From: Nitratidesulfovibrio sp. SRB-5
Lineage (GTDB): Bacteria; Desulfobacterota; Desulfovibrionia; Desulfovibrionales; Desulfovibrionaceae
DNA length: 64,000 nt
Assembly: GCF_019931275.1 (NCBI RefSeq)
Contig: NZ_JAIOTY010000001.1
Location: 868,001-932,000, forward strand
Direction of reading: 5' to 3'
Shown: positions 8,992 through 16,769 of the stretch, one piece after another
Layout: each line of letters opens with the position of its first letter
Position numbering within the stretch: position 1 is the first letter of the stretch
Notes under the pieces: model-generated
Told to the model about the DNA's origin: nothing
Seen by the model: only the letters and a program-made list of their open reading frames with translations
The model's database searches: none
Position numbers and translations under genes: made by a program

Positions 8992-9169
8992 GCGTCTGTG
9001 GGGAGAGAGGCTGAAAATCCGTGCGCCACCCGCGGGTGGGCATGCCCCGGTGCATTTCTGCTCCGTCCCCGGAAAATCCGCGCGCGGGCGGCGCAAGTCC
9101 GGCGCGGCGGCAGCGGCAGGGCGGGAGATGGCGGACAGCCGTTCAGGGGCGGAAAAGCCACTGCCCGCC

Positions 9170-9952
9170 TTACTGCAACGGCACCTCGGCGTGCTCGTCC
9201 CCATCCGGGGCGGTCAGCACGGGGTTGATCAGCAGGCCCACCTGCTCGATTTCCACGCGCACCTCGTCGCCGGGCACGATGGGCCCCACGCCCACGGGGG
9301 TGCCGGTAAGGATGAGGTCGCCGGGCAGCAGGGTCATGACGCGCGATATGGCGCTGACCATCTCGTTGGGGGTGAACAACATGTCGGCGGTGTTGCCCTG
9401 CTGGCGCACCTCGCCGTTGACCAGGGTGCGCACCGCCAGGCTGGCGGTGTCGGGCAGGTCGGTTTCTATCCACGGCCCCACGGGGCAGAAGGTGTCGTAG
9501 CCCTTGCAGCGTCCGAACAGGCCGTCGCGGCGTTGCTGGTCGCGGGCGGTGACGTCGTTGGCGCAGGTATAGCCAAAGACGTGCGCGGGCACGGCATCCG
9601 GCGAAATGTTGCGGCACTGCCGCCCCACCACGATGGCCAGTTCGCCCTCGTAGTCCACCCGGCCCACGCCCTGCGGCACCAGGATGGGCTGGCCGCTGCC
9701 GATGACGGCGGTGGGGGCCTTCAGGAAGAACACCGGCTCGTCCGGCACGGGAAAGCCGATTTCCGCCGCGTGGTCGCGGTAGTTCATGCCCGCGCAGATG
9801 ATCTTGGACGGGGCCACCACCGGCAGGATGGCAAGTTCCGCCAGCGGGATGGGGTCTTTCAGCCCCAGTTGGTGGTTCAGGCACACCACGCCGTCGTCCT
9901 GCAACGCGCCAAAGAACACGCTGCCCTTGTATTGCACCCGTACCACGCGCAT
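9170..9952 (-). CDS. Fumarylacetoacetate hydrolase family protein
   Basis: A 260-residue FAH-fold enzyme, a Mg-dependent hydrolase, decarboxylase or tautomerase acting on 2-oxo acids such as acylpyruvates or oxaloacetate. It shows IICAGMNYRDHAAE, FFLKAPTAVIG, RVDYEGELAIVVG (the E..E metal ligands) and GYTCANDVTARDQQ. ATG at 9952 has GGAG 7 nt upstream. It follows the RNase J gene by 146 bp on the same strand. The substrate is unknown. Confidence 0.88.
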   Translation of the reverse strand: MRVVRVQYKGSVFFGALQDDGVVCLNHQLGLKDPIPLAELAILPVVAPSKIICAGMNYRDHAAEIGFPVPDEPVFFLKAPTAVIGSGQPILVPQGVGRVDYEGELAIVVGRQCRNISPDAVPAHVFGYTCANDVTARDQQRRDGLFGRCKGYDTFCPVGPWIETDLPDTASLAVRTLVNGEVRQQGNTADMLFTPNEMVSAISRVMTLLPGDLILTGTPVGVGPIVPGDEVRVEIEQVGLLINPVLTAPDGDEHAEVPLQ

Positions 9953-10098
9953 GTCGCCGCTCCGCTCCGGCGGGCGCACCCGCCGCGTTGCATCGCCAAT
10001 GCCCGAAATCGGGCGCCGTCAGGTTCGGAAAGGGGTAGCCGCCTTTTCCGAAAGGGCCGAAAAATCCGTTGCCGGGGCCGCGCGCACCCTGCGGACGG

Positions 10099-11760
10099 TC
10101 AGATGGTGGTGATTACGGGCACCACGATGGGGTCGCGCTCCAGCACCTTGCGGAAGAACCGCCGCAGCGACGAGCGGATGCGGTCCTGCAGCCGTTCCGT
10201 CTCGCCGGGGGGGATGTTTTCGAAGATGTCCAGCACGATGCACTTGGCGTCTTCCAGCACGTGGTTGTAGTGCTGCTCGAACACGAAGCCCTTGGACAGC
10301 ATTTCCGGGCCGTGCAGCACTTCCCAGCCGGTGTCGTCCACCACCAGCACCACGATGACCATGCCTTCGCCGCCCAGGATGTGCCGTTCCTTCAGCACCG
10401 AATGGCCAACGTCGCCCACGCCCTTGCCGTCCACCAGAATGAATTCCACCGGCACGTGCTCTTCGAAGCGCACGCTGTCCGGGGTGAGGGTGATGGGATC
10501 GCCGTTTTCAAGGATGATGGTGCGTTCCTGCGCCACGCCGCATTCCTGCGCCAGGCGGCAGTGCTTGACCAGGTGGCGGTATTCGCCGTGCACCGGCACG
10601 AAGTAGCGGGGGCGCACCGCCTCGATCATGGCGCGCAGCTCGTCGCGGTGGGCGTGGCCCGATGCGTGGATGGAGCGCACCTTGTCGTAGTAGACTTCCG
10701 CGCCCAGCCGGTACAGTTCGTTGATCAGCTTGGTGATGGCCCGCGCATTGCCGGGGATGAAGCGCGAGGACATGACCACCGTGTCGCCCCGGTGGATGCA
10801 CAGCTGCTTGTGCTCGCCCATGATGATGCGCGAAAGGGCGGACAGCGGCTCGCCCTGCGAACCGGTGACCAGCAGCACCAGGTCGCGGTCGGCCATGGGG
10901 GGCATGGTCACGGCGTCCAGGATCATGCCCGCCTCTGCCCGCAGAAAGCCGAGGTTGCGCGCGATTTCTATGTTGTTCATCAGGCTGCGGCCGCTGACCA
11001 CCACCTTGCGCCCGAATTCGCTGGCCAGGTCGAACACTTCCTGAATGCGCTGGATGTGGCTGGAAAACAGCGTGACCACGATGCGGCCTTCCGCCTCGTC
11101 GAACAACTGGCGGAAGGTGTCCATGATCTCGCGCTCGCCCAGCGACTGGCCGTCACGCTCGATGTTGGTGGAGTCGGACAGCAGCAGGCGCACGCCCTCT
11201 TCCCCGGCAAAGTCACGGAACAGCGCAAGGTCGGTGCCGGGGCCGGACAGGGGATTGGGGTCGATCTTGAAGTCGCCGGTGTGCACCACGCGGCCCGCCG
11301 GGGTTTCCACGGCCAGGGCGTAGCCTTCGATGATGGAATGGCACACGGGCAGAAAGCGGAAGGTCATGTCGCCGAGCACCAACGGCGCATCGGGCGAGAC
11401 GGGCACCAGTTCCACGCGGTCGGCCAGGCCGTGTTCGCGCAGCTTGTGTTCCACCAGTGCCAGGGTGAAGCGCGACCCGTAGATGGGGGCCTTCAGGTGG
11501 GGCATCAGCCAGGGCAGCGCGCCGATGTGGTCCTCGTGCGCGTGGGTCAGCACGATGCCGCGCACCCGGTGGCGGTTCTGCAACACGTGGTCGAAGCGCG
11601 GAATCACCACGTCCACGCCAAGGTGATAGTCTTCGGGGAACATCAGGCCGCAGTCCACCAGGACCATGGAGTCTGGCGTGGACCAGATCTGGCAGTTCAG
11701 GCCGATCTCTCCGAGTCCGCCAAGGGGGGTGATGGTCAGGTGCGGGGTCTGGTCCGCCAT
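10099..11760 (-). CDS. rnj: Ribonuclease J
   Basis: A 553-residue metallo-beta-lactamase/beta-CASP nuclease, of normal length, with 5'-3' exo- and endoribonuclease activity in mRNA decay and rRNA maturation. The HxHxDH motif is in LTHAHEDHIGALPWL; ITPLGGLGEIGLN opens the protein; beta-CASP motifs include LLSDSTNIERDG and HASGHAHRDELRAMIE; the C-terminal domain carries FVPVHGEYRHL. GGAG precedes ATG 11760. The frame stays open about 110 codons upstream but that sequence looks non-coding. A likely promoter lies about 300 nt upstream. Confidence 0.95.
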   Translation of the reverse strand: MADQTPHLTITPLGGLGEIGLNCQIWSTPDSMVLVDCGLMFPEDYHLGVDVVIPRFDHVLQNRHRVRGIVLTHAHEDHIGALPWLMPHLKAPIYGSRFTLALVEHKLREHGLADRVELVPVSPDAPLVLGDMTFRFLPVCHSIIEGYALAVETPAGRVVHTGDFKIDPNPLSGPGTDLALFRDFAGEEGVRLLLSDSTNIERDGQSLGEREIMDTFRQLFDEAEGRIVVTLFSSHIQRIQEVFDLASEFGRKVVVSGRSLMNNIEIARNLGFLRAEAGMILDAVTMPPMADRDLVLLVTGSQGEPLSALSRIIMGEHKQLCIHRGDTVVMSSRFIPGNARAITKLINELYRLGAEVYYDKVRSIHASGHAHRDELRAMIEAVRPRYFVPVHGEYRHLVKHCRLAQECGVAQERTIILENGDPITLTPDSVRFEEHVPVEFILVDGKGVGDVGHSVLKERHILGGEGMVIVVLVVDDTGWEVLHGPEMLSKGFVFEQHYNHVLEDAKCIVLDIFENIPPGETERLQDRIRSSLRRFFRKVLERDPIVVPVITTI

Positions 11761-12065
11761 GCGAGAAGCTCCACTCTGGTTGCGCGTCTGGTGAGGTGTG
11801 AAAGGGCACAGGTCAGTTCCTCTTGCTATCGCAAAAAGGCGGGCCTCACAAGGGGATGCGACGCGCACACCGACCCGTGCCGTTTGGCTGAACAGTCTCC
11901 GGCAGGGGCGGGCGGTGCGGCTCGGCGCGGTGGGGCTGCGCCATCCGTAACCGTGGCCGGTGCGCGCAATGCGCCGTGCGGCCCGCCCGGCGCAACGGTG
12001 CGGGGTGGGCACGACGAAACAGGGCCGCGCCACCCGATGGGCGGCGCGGCATGTGCTTGCAAGGC

Positions 12066-12093
12066 ATGATAATTTTGCCTTGGTCGTGAACAA
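12066..12093 (-). promoter_or_regulatory. Possible promoter for RNase J
   Basis: On the minus strand, TTGTTC, 16 nt, then TATCAT (5 of 6 consensus bases). It lies about 300 nt before the RNase J start in the 420-bp gap 11761-12180. The rest of that gap has no gene or other clear element besides the hairpin at 12142. Confidence 0.4.
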
Positions 12094-12141
12094 CGAATGT
12101 TCAACGGAAGGACAACGATCGTGGCTGCGGTGCGCCTTTAT

Positions 12142-12165
12142 GCCTTTTCCAAATGGGAAAAAGGC
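12142..12165 (-). terminator. Hairpin after the garR-like gene
   Basis: GCCTTTTCC-AAAT-GGGAAAAAGGC forms a 9-bp stem with a bulge, starting 15 nt beyond the stop of the reductase gene. There is no uridine tract, so termination is plausible but unproven. Confidence 0.4.
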
Positions 12166-12180
12166 CAGCCGGAGAGGCTG

Positions 12181-13080
12181 CTAGGAAGGCTTGTTGCGGC
12201 GCACCTCCACCCCGGCCAGCTTCTCCCAGTGGCGGATCAGCGCGCCGTGGTCGGCATCGCCCAGCCCGTCGGCCATCAGGCCTTGCATCACTTCCATCAA
12301 CTGGGCGGCCATCGGCAGGGGCACATGCAACTCGCGCGAGGTTTCCAGCACGTTGCCCATGTCCTTGGCATGCAGCCTGATGCGGAATCCGGGGGTGAAC
12401 TTGCCGTCCATGACCAGCGGGGCCTTGGCATCCAGCACGGTGCTGCCCGCAAGGCCGCCCCGGATGGCCTGGTAGACCAGGTCCGGGTCCGCCCCGGCGC
12501 GGGTGGCCAGCACCAGCGCCTCGGACATGGCCGCAATGTTGCCCGCCACCACGATCTGGTTGGCCAGCTTGGTCACGTTGCCCGCGCCCACCTCGCCCAC
12601 GCGCACCACCGAGGCGGCCATGGCCTTGAACACCGGCAGGCAGGCGTCGAAGTCTTCCTGCGCGCCGCCCACCATCACCGACAGGGTGCCGTCGATGGCT
12701 TTCGGCTCGCCGCCGCTCACCGGGGCGTCCAGCATGCGGATGGACTTCTTCGCCAGTTCCGCCGCGATCTCGCGGCTGGCCAGCGGGGCGATGGAGCTCA
12801 TGTCGGCCACGATGCAGCCGGGGGCCGCGCCTTCCGCGATGCCGCCGGGGCCAAGAGCCACCGCGCGCACCTCGGGCGAGTTGGGCAGCATGGTGATGAC
12901 CACGTCCGACGCGGCGGCCACGGCAGCGGGGCTTTCCGCCGCCGCCGCGCCCTCGGCGGCCATGGCCCGCAGCTTGTCGCCGTTGCGGGTGTAGGCGGTT
13001 ACCGGAAACCCGGCCTTGAGCAGGTTGCGGCACATGGGGGCGCCCATGATGCCGAGCCCAATGAATCCGATGCGTTGCAT
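12181..13080 (-). CDS. garR: Tartronate semialdehyde reductase / 3-hydroxyisobutyrate dehydrogenase family
   Basis: A 299-residue beta-hydroxyacid dehydrogenase, of the usual length. It has the Rossmann start RIGFIGLGIMGAPMCRNLLK, the substrate motif DAPVSGGEPKAIDGTL, the catalytic Lys in GNVTKLANQIVVAGN, and FRIRLHAKDMGN. AAGGAG precedes ATG 13080. Its location downstream of hydroxypyruvate isomerase and a GntR regulator favours tartronate semialdehyde reduction to glycerate (glyoxylate pathway) over valine catabolism; that assignment is inference from context. Confidence 0.85.
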   Translation of the reverse strand: MQRIGFIGLGIMGAPMCRNLLKAGFPVTAYTRNGDKLRAMAAEGAAAAESPAAVAAASDVVITMLPNSPEVRAVALGPGGIAEGAAPGCIVADMSSIAPLASREIAAELAKKSIRMLDAPVSGGEPKAIDGTLSVMVGGAQEDFDACLPVFKAMAASVVRVGEVGAGNVTKLANQIVVAGNIAAMSEALVLATRAGADPDLVYQAIRGGLAGSTVLDAKAPLVMDGKFTPGFRIRLHAKDMGNVLETSRELHVPLPMAAQLMEVMQGLMADGLGDADHGALIRHWEKLAGVEVRRNKPS

Positions 13081-13159
13081 GGCGTGCTCCTTTGCGGTGG
13101 CGGGGCCGCCGCGCGCTGCGGCGGCCCCCATGGTGTTGCGCGGTTTGCGGCGTCTGGAA

Positions 13160-14464
13160 TCAGGACGGCCTGTGACGTTCCAGGCTTTCAAGGTTGCAGA
13201 AATCACGGTGCGCGGCATGGTCGATGGGGTAGTCCCACGAGCCGCTGCGCAGTTCCACATGGCCACCGAACCCGGTCTTGAAGCGATGCAGCCCGTGGAA
13301 CGGGTGGGCCGGGTCCAGCCCCGGGGGCACCGCACCCATGTCGTAGGCGGTGCACCCGCGCAGGCGCGCCAGGCGCATGGCCTTCCAGTGCATGGCATAG
13401 GGGGCCATGCACTGGCGCTTGTGGTTGGACGAGGCCCCGTACAGGAAATGCGCCGTGGTCCCGCACAGGGCCACGATGGCCCCGGCCAGCACGTCTGCGC
13501 CGTGGCGGGCCAGCAGGAACAGCAGTTCGGCGTCATGGAATGTGCCCGATGAGGGAGCTGAAGCCGATGAGGCCGATGCGGCGGATGAGGGGGACGAGAC
13601 GGATGAGGGGGACGAGGCGAATGAGGCGGACGAGGGGGACGATGCGGATGTGCGTGCGGCCTCGGTGCGGTCCGCAGCGCCAACCCACTCGCGCCAGTCA
13701 TGCCAATCCGCTCCGCCCGGCCACTCCGTCCGGACGGGATGGGCCGGGGCGGCATGTTCCGCCCTTGCAGGGGGCAGGCCGCGCAGGCGGGCGCGGAACA
13801 GCGCCTGGAACTGCTCGTACCCGCACGGGGCAAAGCCGTTGCGCAGGGCAGTCTGGCGGTACAGCCCGTGGAACACCGGCAGCATGTCCGGCGGGGCGGG
13901 GTCCACCCACACGTCCTTCCGGTCCGCAAGGCCGATGTTGTAGCGGGTCTTGGGCTTCATGCGCGCCAGAATGTCCTGCTCCGTGCCGGTCAGGTCCACC
14001 ACCAGCGAACTGGCCACGGTCATGTCGCGGTAGGCCTTGCGGAGGTTCCAGTTGCGGGTGCCCATGTTCATGCGCATCTCGCGGATGCGCGGTTCCGGGT
14101 AGGCGTTGCTGCCGTGCGCCAGCATGTCTTCGGCATAGGGCGAGGCCCACGGCAGGTCATAGCGGATGAACGCCACGGACGGGCCAAGGTTGCGGGCCAG
14201 CGCTTCGGAAAGGTCTTCGAGGAACGGACCATAGTCCTCCTCGGCGGGGGCGTGCTCCGGCCCTTGCGGCACGTAGGCCATGGCGCGGCCACGCCCCATG
14301 GGTTGCAGCAGCACCAGCACGTCGCCGTGGTGGTCGGTGGCGGCCAGGTCGAACGCCTTCGGCGTGTAGCCCAGCCGGGCCTTCACCTGCGCCCAGTATC
14401 CCGTCTGGAACAGGATGTCGGTGGGCAGCAGGGCATCGGTCCGTTTCGATGAAAGCTCGAACAT
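13160..14464 (-). CDS. FemAB-like aminoacyl/peptidoglycan-bridge transferase (GNAT fold)
   Basis: A 434-residue protein resembling lipid II:glycine glycyltransferase (FemA/B/X). Segments FQTGYWAQVKARLGY, VLVLLQPMGRGRAMAYVPQGP, ILARMKPKTRYNIGLADRKD (the K-x-R-YN of FemAB) and FLYGASSNHKRQCMAPYAMHW (the second GNAT half) fit the two-lobed fold. Between the lobes, about residues 268-305 are almost only Ser, Ala and Pro, encoded by a degenerate short tandem repeat. ATG 14464 is preceded by AGGGA. It sits between hydroxypyruvate isomerase and the garR-like gene, with which no functional link is obvious. Confidence 0.78.
   Translation of the reverse strand: MFELSSKRTDALLPTDILFQTGYWAQVKARLGYTPKAFDLAATDHHGDVLVLLQPMGRGRAMAYVPQGPEHAPAEEDYGPFLEDLSEALARNLGPSVAFIRYDLPWASPYAEDMLAHGSNAYPEPRIREMRMNMGTRNWNLRKAYRDMTVASSLVVDLTGTEQDILARMKPKTRYNIGLADRKDVWVDPAPPDMLPVFHGLYRQTALRNGFAPCGYEQFQALFRARLRGLPPARAEHAAPAHPVRTEWPGGADWHDWREWVGAADRTEAARTSASSPSSASFASSPSSVSSPSSAASASSASAPSSGTFHDAELLFLLARHGADVLAGAIVALCGTTAHFLYGASSNHKRQCMAPYAMHWKAMRLARLRGCTAYDMGAVPPGLDPAHPFHGLHRFKTGFGGHVELRSGSWDYPIDHAAHRDFCNLESLERHRPS
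13540..13665. repeat. In-frame GAYGAGG-type microrepeat inside the femAB-like gene
   Basis: A run of near-repeats of GATGAGG/GACGAGG-like 6-12-mers encodes the Ser/Ala/Pro linker. Units keep the reading frame, so copy-number change would alter linker length without breaking the protein. Confidence 0.7.
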
Positions 14465-14646
14465 GTCAGATCCCTGTTGAGGTTGGCGTGCGCCGTCAGG
14501 CGCGGTCCGTGGTCGCGGGAGGGGGCAGGCCGAAGAGGGGCGGCCCGGCGGCATCGCGCCGCCGTGGATCGGCCACGCCGGTCGTGCCCCCGTGGGGGAG
14601 CGGGGTGCGCATGTGGGTGTCCTTGTTTTCTTTTTATTGGTTGTGG

Positions 14647-15438
14647 TTACGCCTGTGTGGTGTACGGAAGCATCCAGTCCAGCGACGCCAGCGTGCCGGG
14701 CGCGGGCACGTATTCCAGCCCGATGTGCCCGGCGTAACCCAGGCGGTCCAGTTCGGCGAACAGGAAGGGGTAGTTGATTTCGCCGGTGCCCGGCTGGTGG
14801 CGGCCCGGCGTGTCCGCGATCTGGACGTGCCCGATGCGGGCCATGTGGGCGCGCAGGGTGGCGGCCAGTTCGCCCTCCTCGCGTTGGGCATGGTAGACGT
14901 CGTACTGCAACAGCACGTTGGGGCGGCCCACCTCGTCCAGCAGGCGCAGCACCTGCACGGTGGAATGCAGGAAGAAGCCGGGAATGTCCTTGCGGTTGAT
15001 GAATTCCACCAGCAGTGCCAGCCCGGCCTCGGCCAGCCGGTCGGCGGCGAAGCGCACGTTGTCCACCAGGGTGGCCCACGCGGCCTGCGCGGCGGCGGGG
15101 TCGTTGTCCGGCACCTTGCCCGCCAGGCAGTTCAACCGGGGCACGCCAAGGGCCTTGGCGTAGGCAATGGCCCGGTCCACCCCGGCGCGGAATTCCGCCT
15201 CGCGCCCCGGCAGGGCGGCGATGCCGCGCTCTCCGGCGGCCCAGTCGCCCGCGGGCAGGTTGAACAGCACCTGGGTCAGGCCGTTGTCGCGCAGCAGCGA
15301 GGCCAGCGTTTCCGGGGCGTGGTCGTAGGGGAACAGGTATTCCACCGCGTCGAAGCCCGCAGAGCGCGCGGCGGCGAAGCGTTCGGTGAACGGCAGTTCG
15401 GTGAACAGCATGGTCAGGTTGGCGGCGAATCTGGGCAT
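14647..15438 (-). CDS. hyi: Hydroxypyruvate isomerase family TIM-barrel protein
   Basis: A 263-residue xylose-isomerase-like TIM barrel, the same length as Hyi, which interconverts hydroxypyruvate and tartronate semialdehyde. It shows FAANLTMLFTELPFTERF, AVEYLFPYD, LVEFINRKDIPGFFL (Glu ligand), LQYDVYHAQREEG (Asp/His ligands), and HVQIADTPGRHQPGTGEINY, all characteristic of Hyi. The ATG at 15438 follows AGGAG by 5 nt. The GntR regulator is immediately upstream and the reductase using its product is downstream. Confidence 0.9.
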   Translation of the reverse strand: MPRFAANLTMLFTELPFTERFAAARSAGFDAVEYLFPYDHAPETLASLLRDNGLTQVLFNLPAGDWAAGERGIAALPGREAEFRAGVDRAIAYAKALGVPRLNCLAGKVPDNDPAAAQAAWATLVDNVRFAADRLAEAGLALLVEFINRKDIPGFFLHSTVQVLRLLDEVGRPNVLLQYDVYHAQREEGELAATLRAHMARIGHVQIADTPGRHQPGTGEINYPFLFAELDRLGYAGHIGLEYVPAPGTLASLDWMLPYTTQA

Positions 15439-15591
15439 GGTCACTCCTGGGGTTGGGCCTGCTTGCGGTTGCAGGGGCGGAACATTGCGGGCGGCTGCCG
15501 GGGGACGCGGGGCGCCCCGTGCCGGGGCTGGCGTCGTGTCCGTGCGTTTTCGGGTGAGGCGTTCGGGGCTGCCGGGTGCGGCCCGGTTTCT

Positions 15592-16440
15592 TCAGGCGGC
15601 CTTGGGCGGTTCGTGGCTGGTGTCGCCAGCAAGCTCTGGAGACGCGTCCGGTGACGTGTCCGGTGACGGGGGCAGGGCGTCCTGTGCGTCCGACACGTTC
15701 GGCCCGTCCGGTCCATCCGGCCTATCGGGCCTGTCCGGCGTTTCGGCTTCTGTCAGGGTCTGCCGCAGCGCCGCCAGCGACGGCGCGATGTGGTTGCGCA
15801 TGGCCGCGCCGCTGGCCACCGGATCGCCCCGGCGCAGGCCATCGATGACGGCCAGATGGTCGGGCACGGTGTCCTCCCACGGGCGGGGGGTGCCGTGCAG
15901 GTAGGCGGCGGCCATCATGCTCACCGGGTCCATGGCCGCGCGCAGGAAGGGGTTGCCGGAAAGCTCGGCCAACCGCCGGTGAAAGGCCCGGTCGCGCTCC
16001 ACGTAGGTCTGGTGCGCCTGCGGCGTGTCCGGCAGGCTGGCCATGGCCCGCCATTCGTCGGCCATGCGCTGCGCCTCGTCCGGGGTGATGCGCAGGGCGG
16101 CCAGTTCCGCCGCCAGCGGCTCCAGCCGCTCGCGCAGTTCGAACAACTGCACCAGTTCCAGCGTGGACAGTTCGCGCACCCGGAACCCCCGGCGGGGAAT
16201 GGCCCGCAACAGCCCGTCCTGCGCAAGGCGCTTCAGGGCGTTGACCAGCGGCGTGCGGCTGACGCCAAGGCGCGCGGCCAACGCCTCCTGCGCCACCCGC
16301 TGGCCGGGGGCCAGCACGCCGTCGGCGACCATGGCCCGGATGCGGTCGTAGACCTTCTCGTCGAGGTTCTCGTGCCGGATGGCGGCAAGGCCGTCGGGGG
16401 CGGTGGTGGCGATGTCGGTGGAGGACGTGGGAAGCTTCAT
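15592..16440 (-). CDS. GntR-family (FCD subfamily) transcriptional regulator
   Basis: A 282-residue regulator. Residues about 25-95 form the winged helix (EKVYDRIRAMVADGVLAPGQ, then LAARLGVSRTPLVNALKRL), followed by an all-helical FCD effector domain (LELVQLFELRERLEPLAAEL; ERDRAFHRRLAELSGN with metal-binding-like His). The last about 50 residues are Pro/Asp/Ser-rich (DRPDRPDGPDGPN) and probably disordered, encoded by GGNCCGTCC-like repeats. It heads the hyi cluster, and a perfect palindrome 39 bp upstream of its start is a likely autoregulatory operator. Confidence 0.9.
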   Translation of the reverse strand: MKLPTSSTDIATTAPDGLAAIRHENLDEKVYDRIRAMVADGVLAPGQRVAQEALAARLGVSRTPLVNALKRLAQDGLLRAIPRRGFRVRELSTLELVQLFELRERLEPLAAELAALRITPDEAQRMADEWRAMASLPDTPQAHQTYVERDRAFHRRLAELSGNPFLRAAMDPVSMMAAAYLHGTPRPWEDTVPDHLAVIDGLRRGDPVASGAAMRNHIAPSLAALRQTLTEAETPDRPDRPDGPDGPNVSDAQDALPPSPDTSPDASPELAGDTSHEPPKAA

Positions 16441-16478
16441 GTGTTGACCCTAGCCGGGGCCGGGGAATGGGTCAATCG

Positions 16479-16499
16479 TTTTGCATGCAGAATGCAAAA
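16479..16499. promoter_or_regulatory. Palindromic operator upstream of gntR
   Basis: TTTTGCAT-GCAGA-ATGCAAAA: perfect 8-bp arms around a 5-bp spacer, centred at 16489. It is AT-rich in an otherwise GC-rich gap and sits where an autoregulated GntR promoter would be. TTGACC lies just downstream on the minus strand but has no good -10 partner. Confidence 0.6.
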
Positions 16500-16693
16500 G
16501 TACAGGATTGCGTATCCGCCGGTCAGGCATCCTGCCGGTTGGCGTGAAGTCGGTGTGCCATGCCGATGTGCTGCTGCGGTCTTGCGTGCCGTTTGCCGCG
16601 TGCGTTGCTGACGTTGACACCGTCTGTTTTTGGACGCCTCCGGCTGCCGCAAAAGGGTTCCTCACCCGCAAGAATTCGGGTTTCGCAACAGTT

Positions 16694-16727
16694 TCGCGCC
16701 GCCCCCGGAATCCCGGAAGCGGCGCGA
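16694..16727 (-). terminator. Hairpin after the EF-G-like gene
   Basis: TCGCGCCGC and GCGGCGCGA form a perfect 9-bp stem around a 16-nt loop that can itself pair CCGG/CCGG. It lies about 43 nt past the stop at 16770. No uridine tract follows, so this is a probable but weak terminator. Confidence 0.4.
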
Positions 16728-16769
16728 TCATGTGCAGGTCTGTTCAGTCCACGGCAGGAACCGGCGCGG

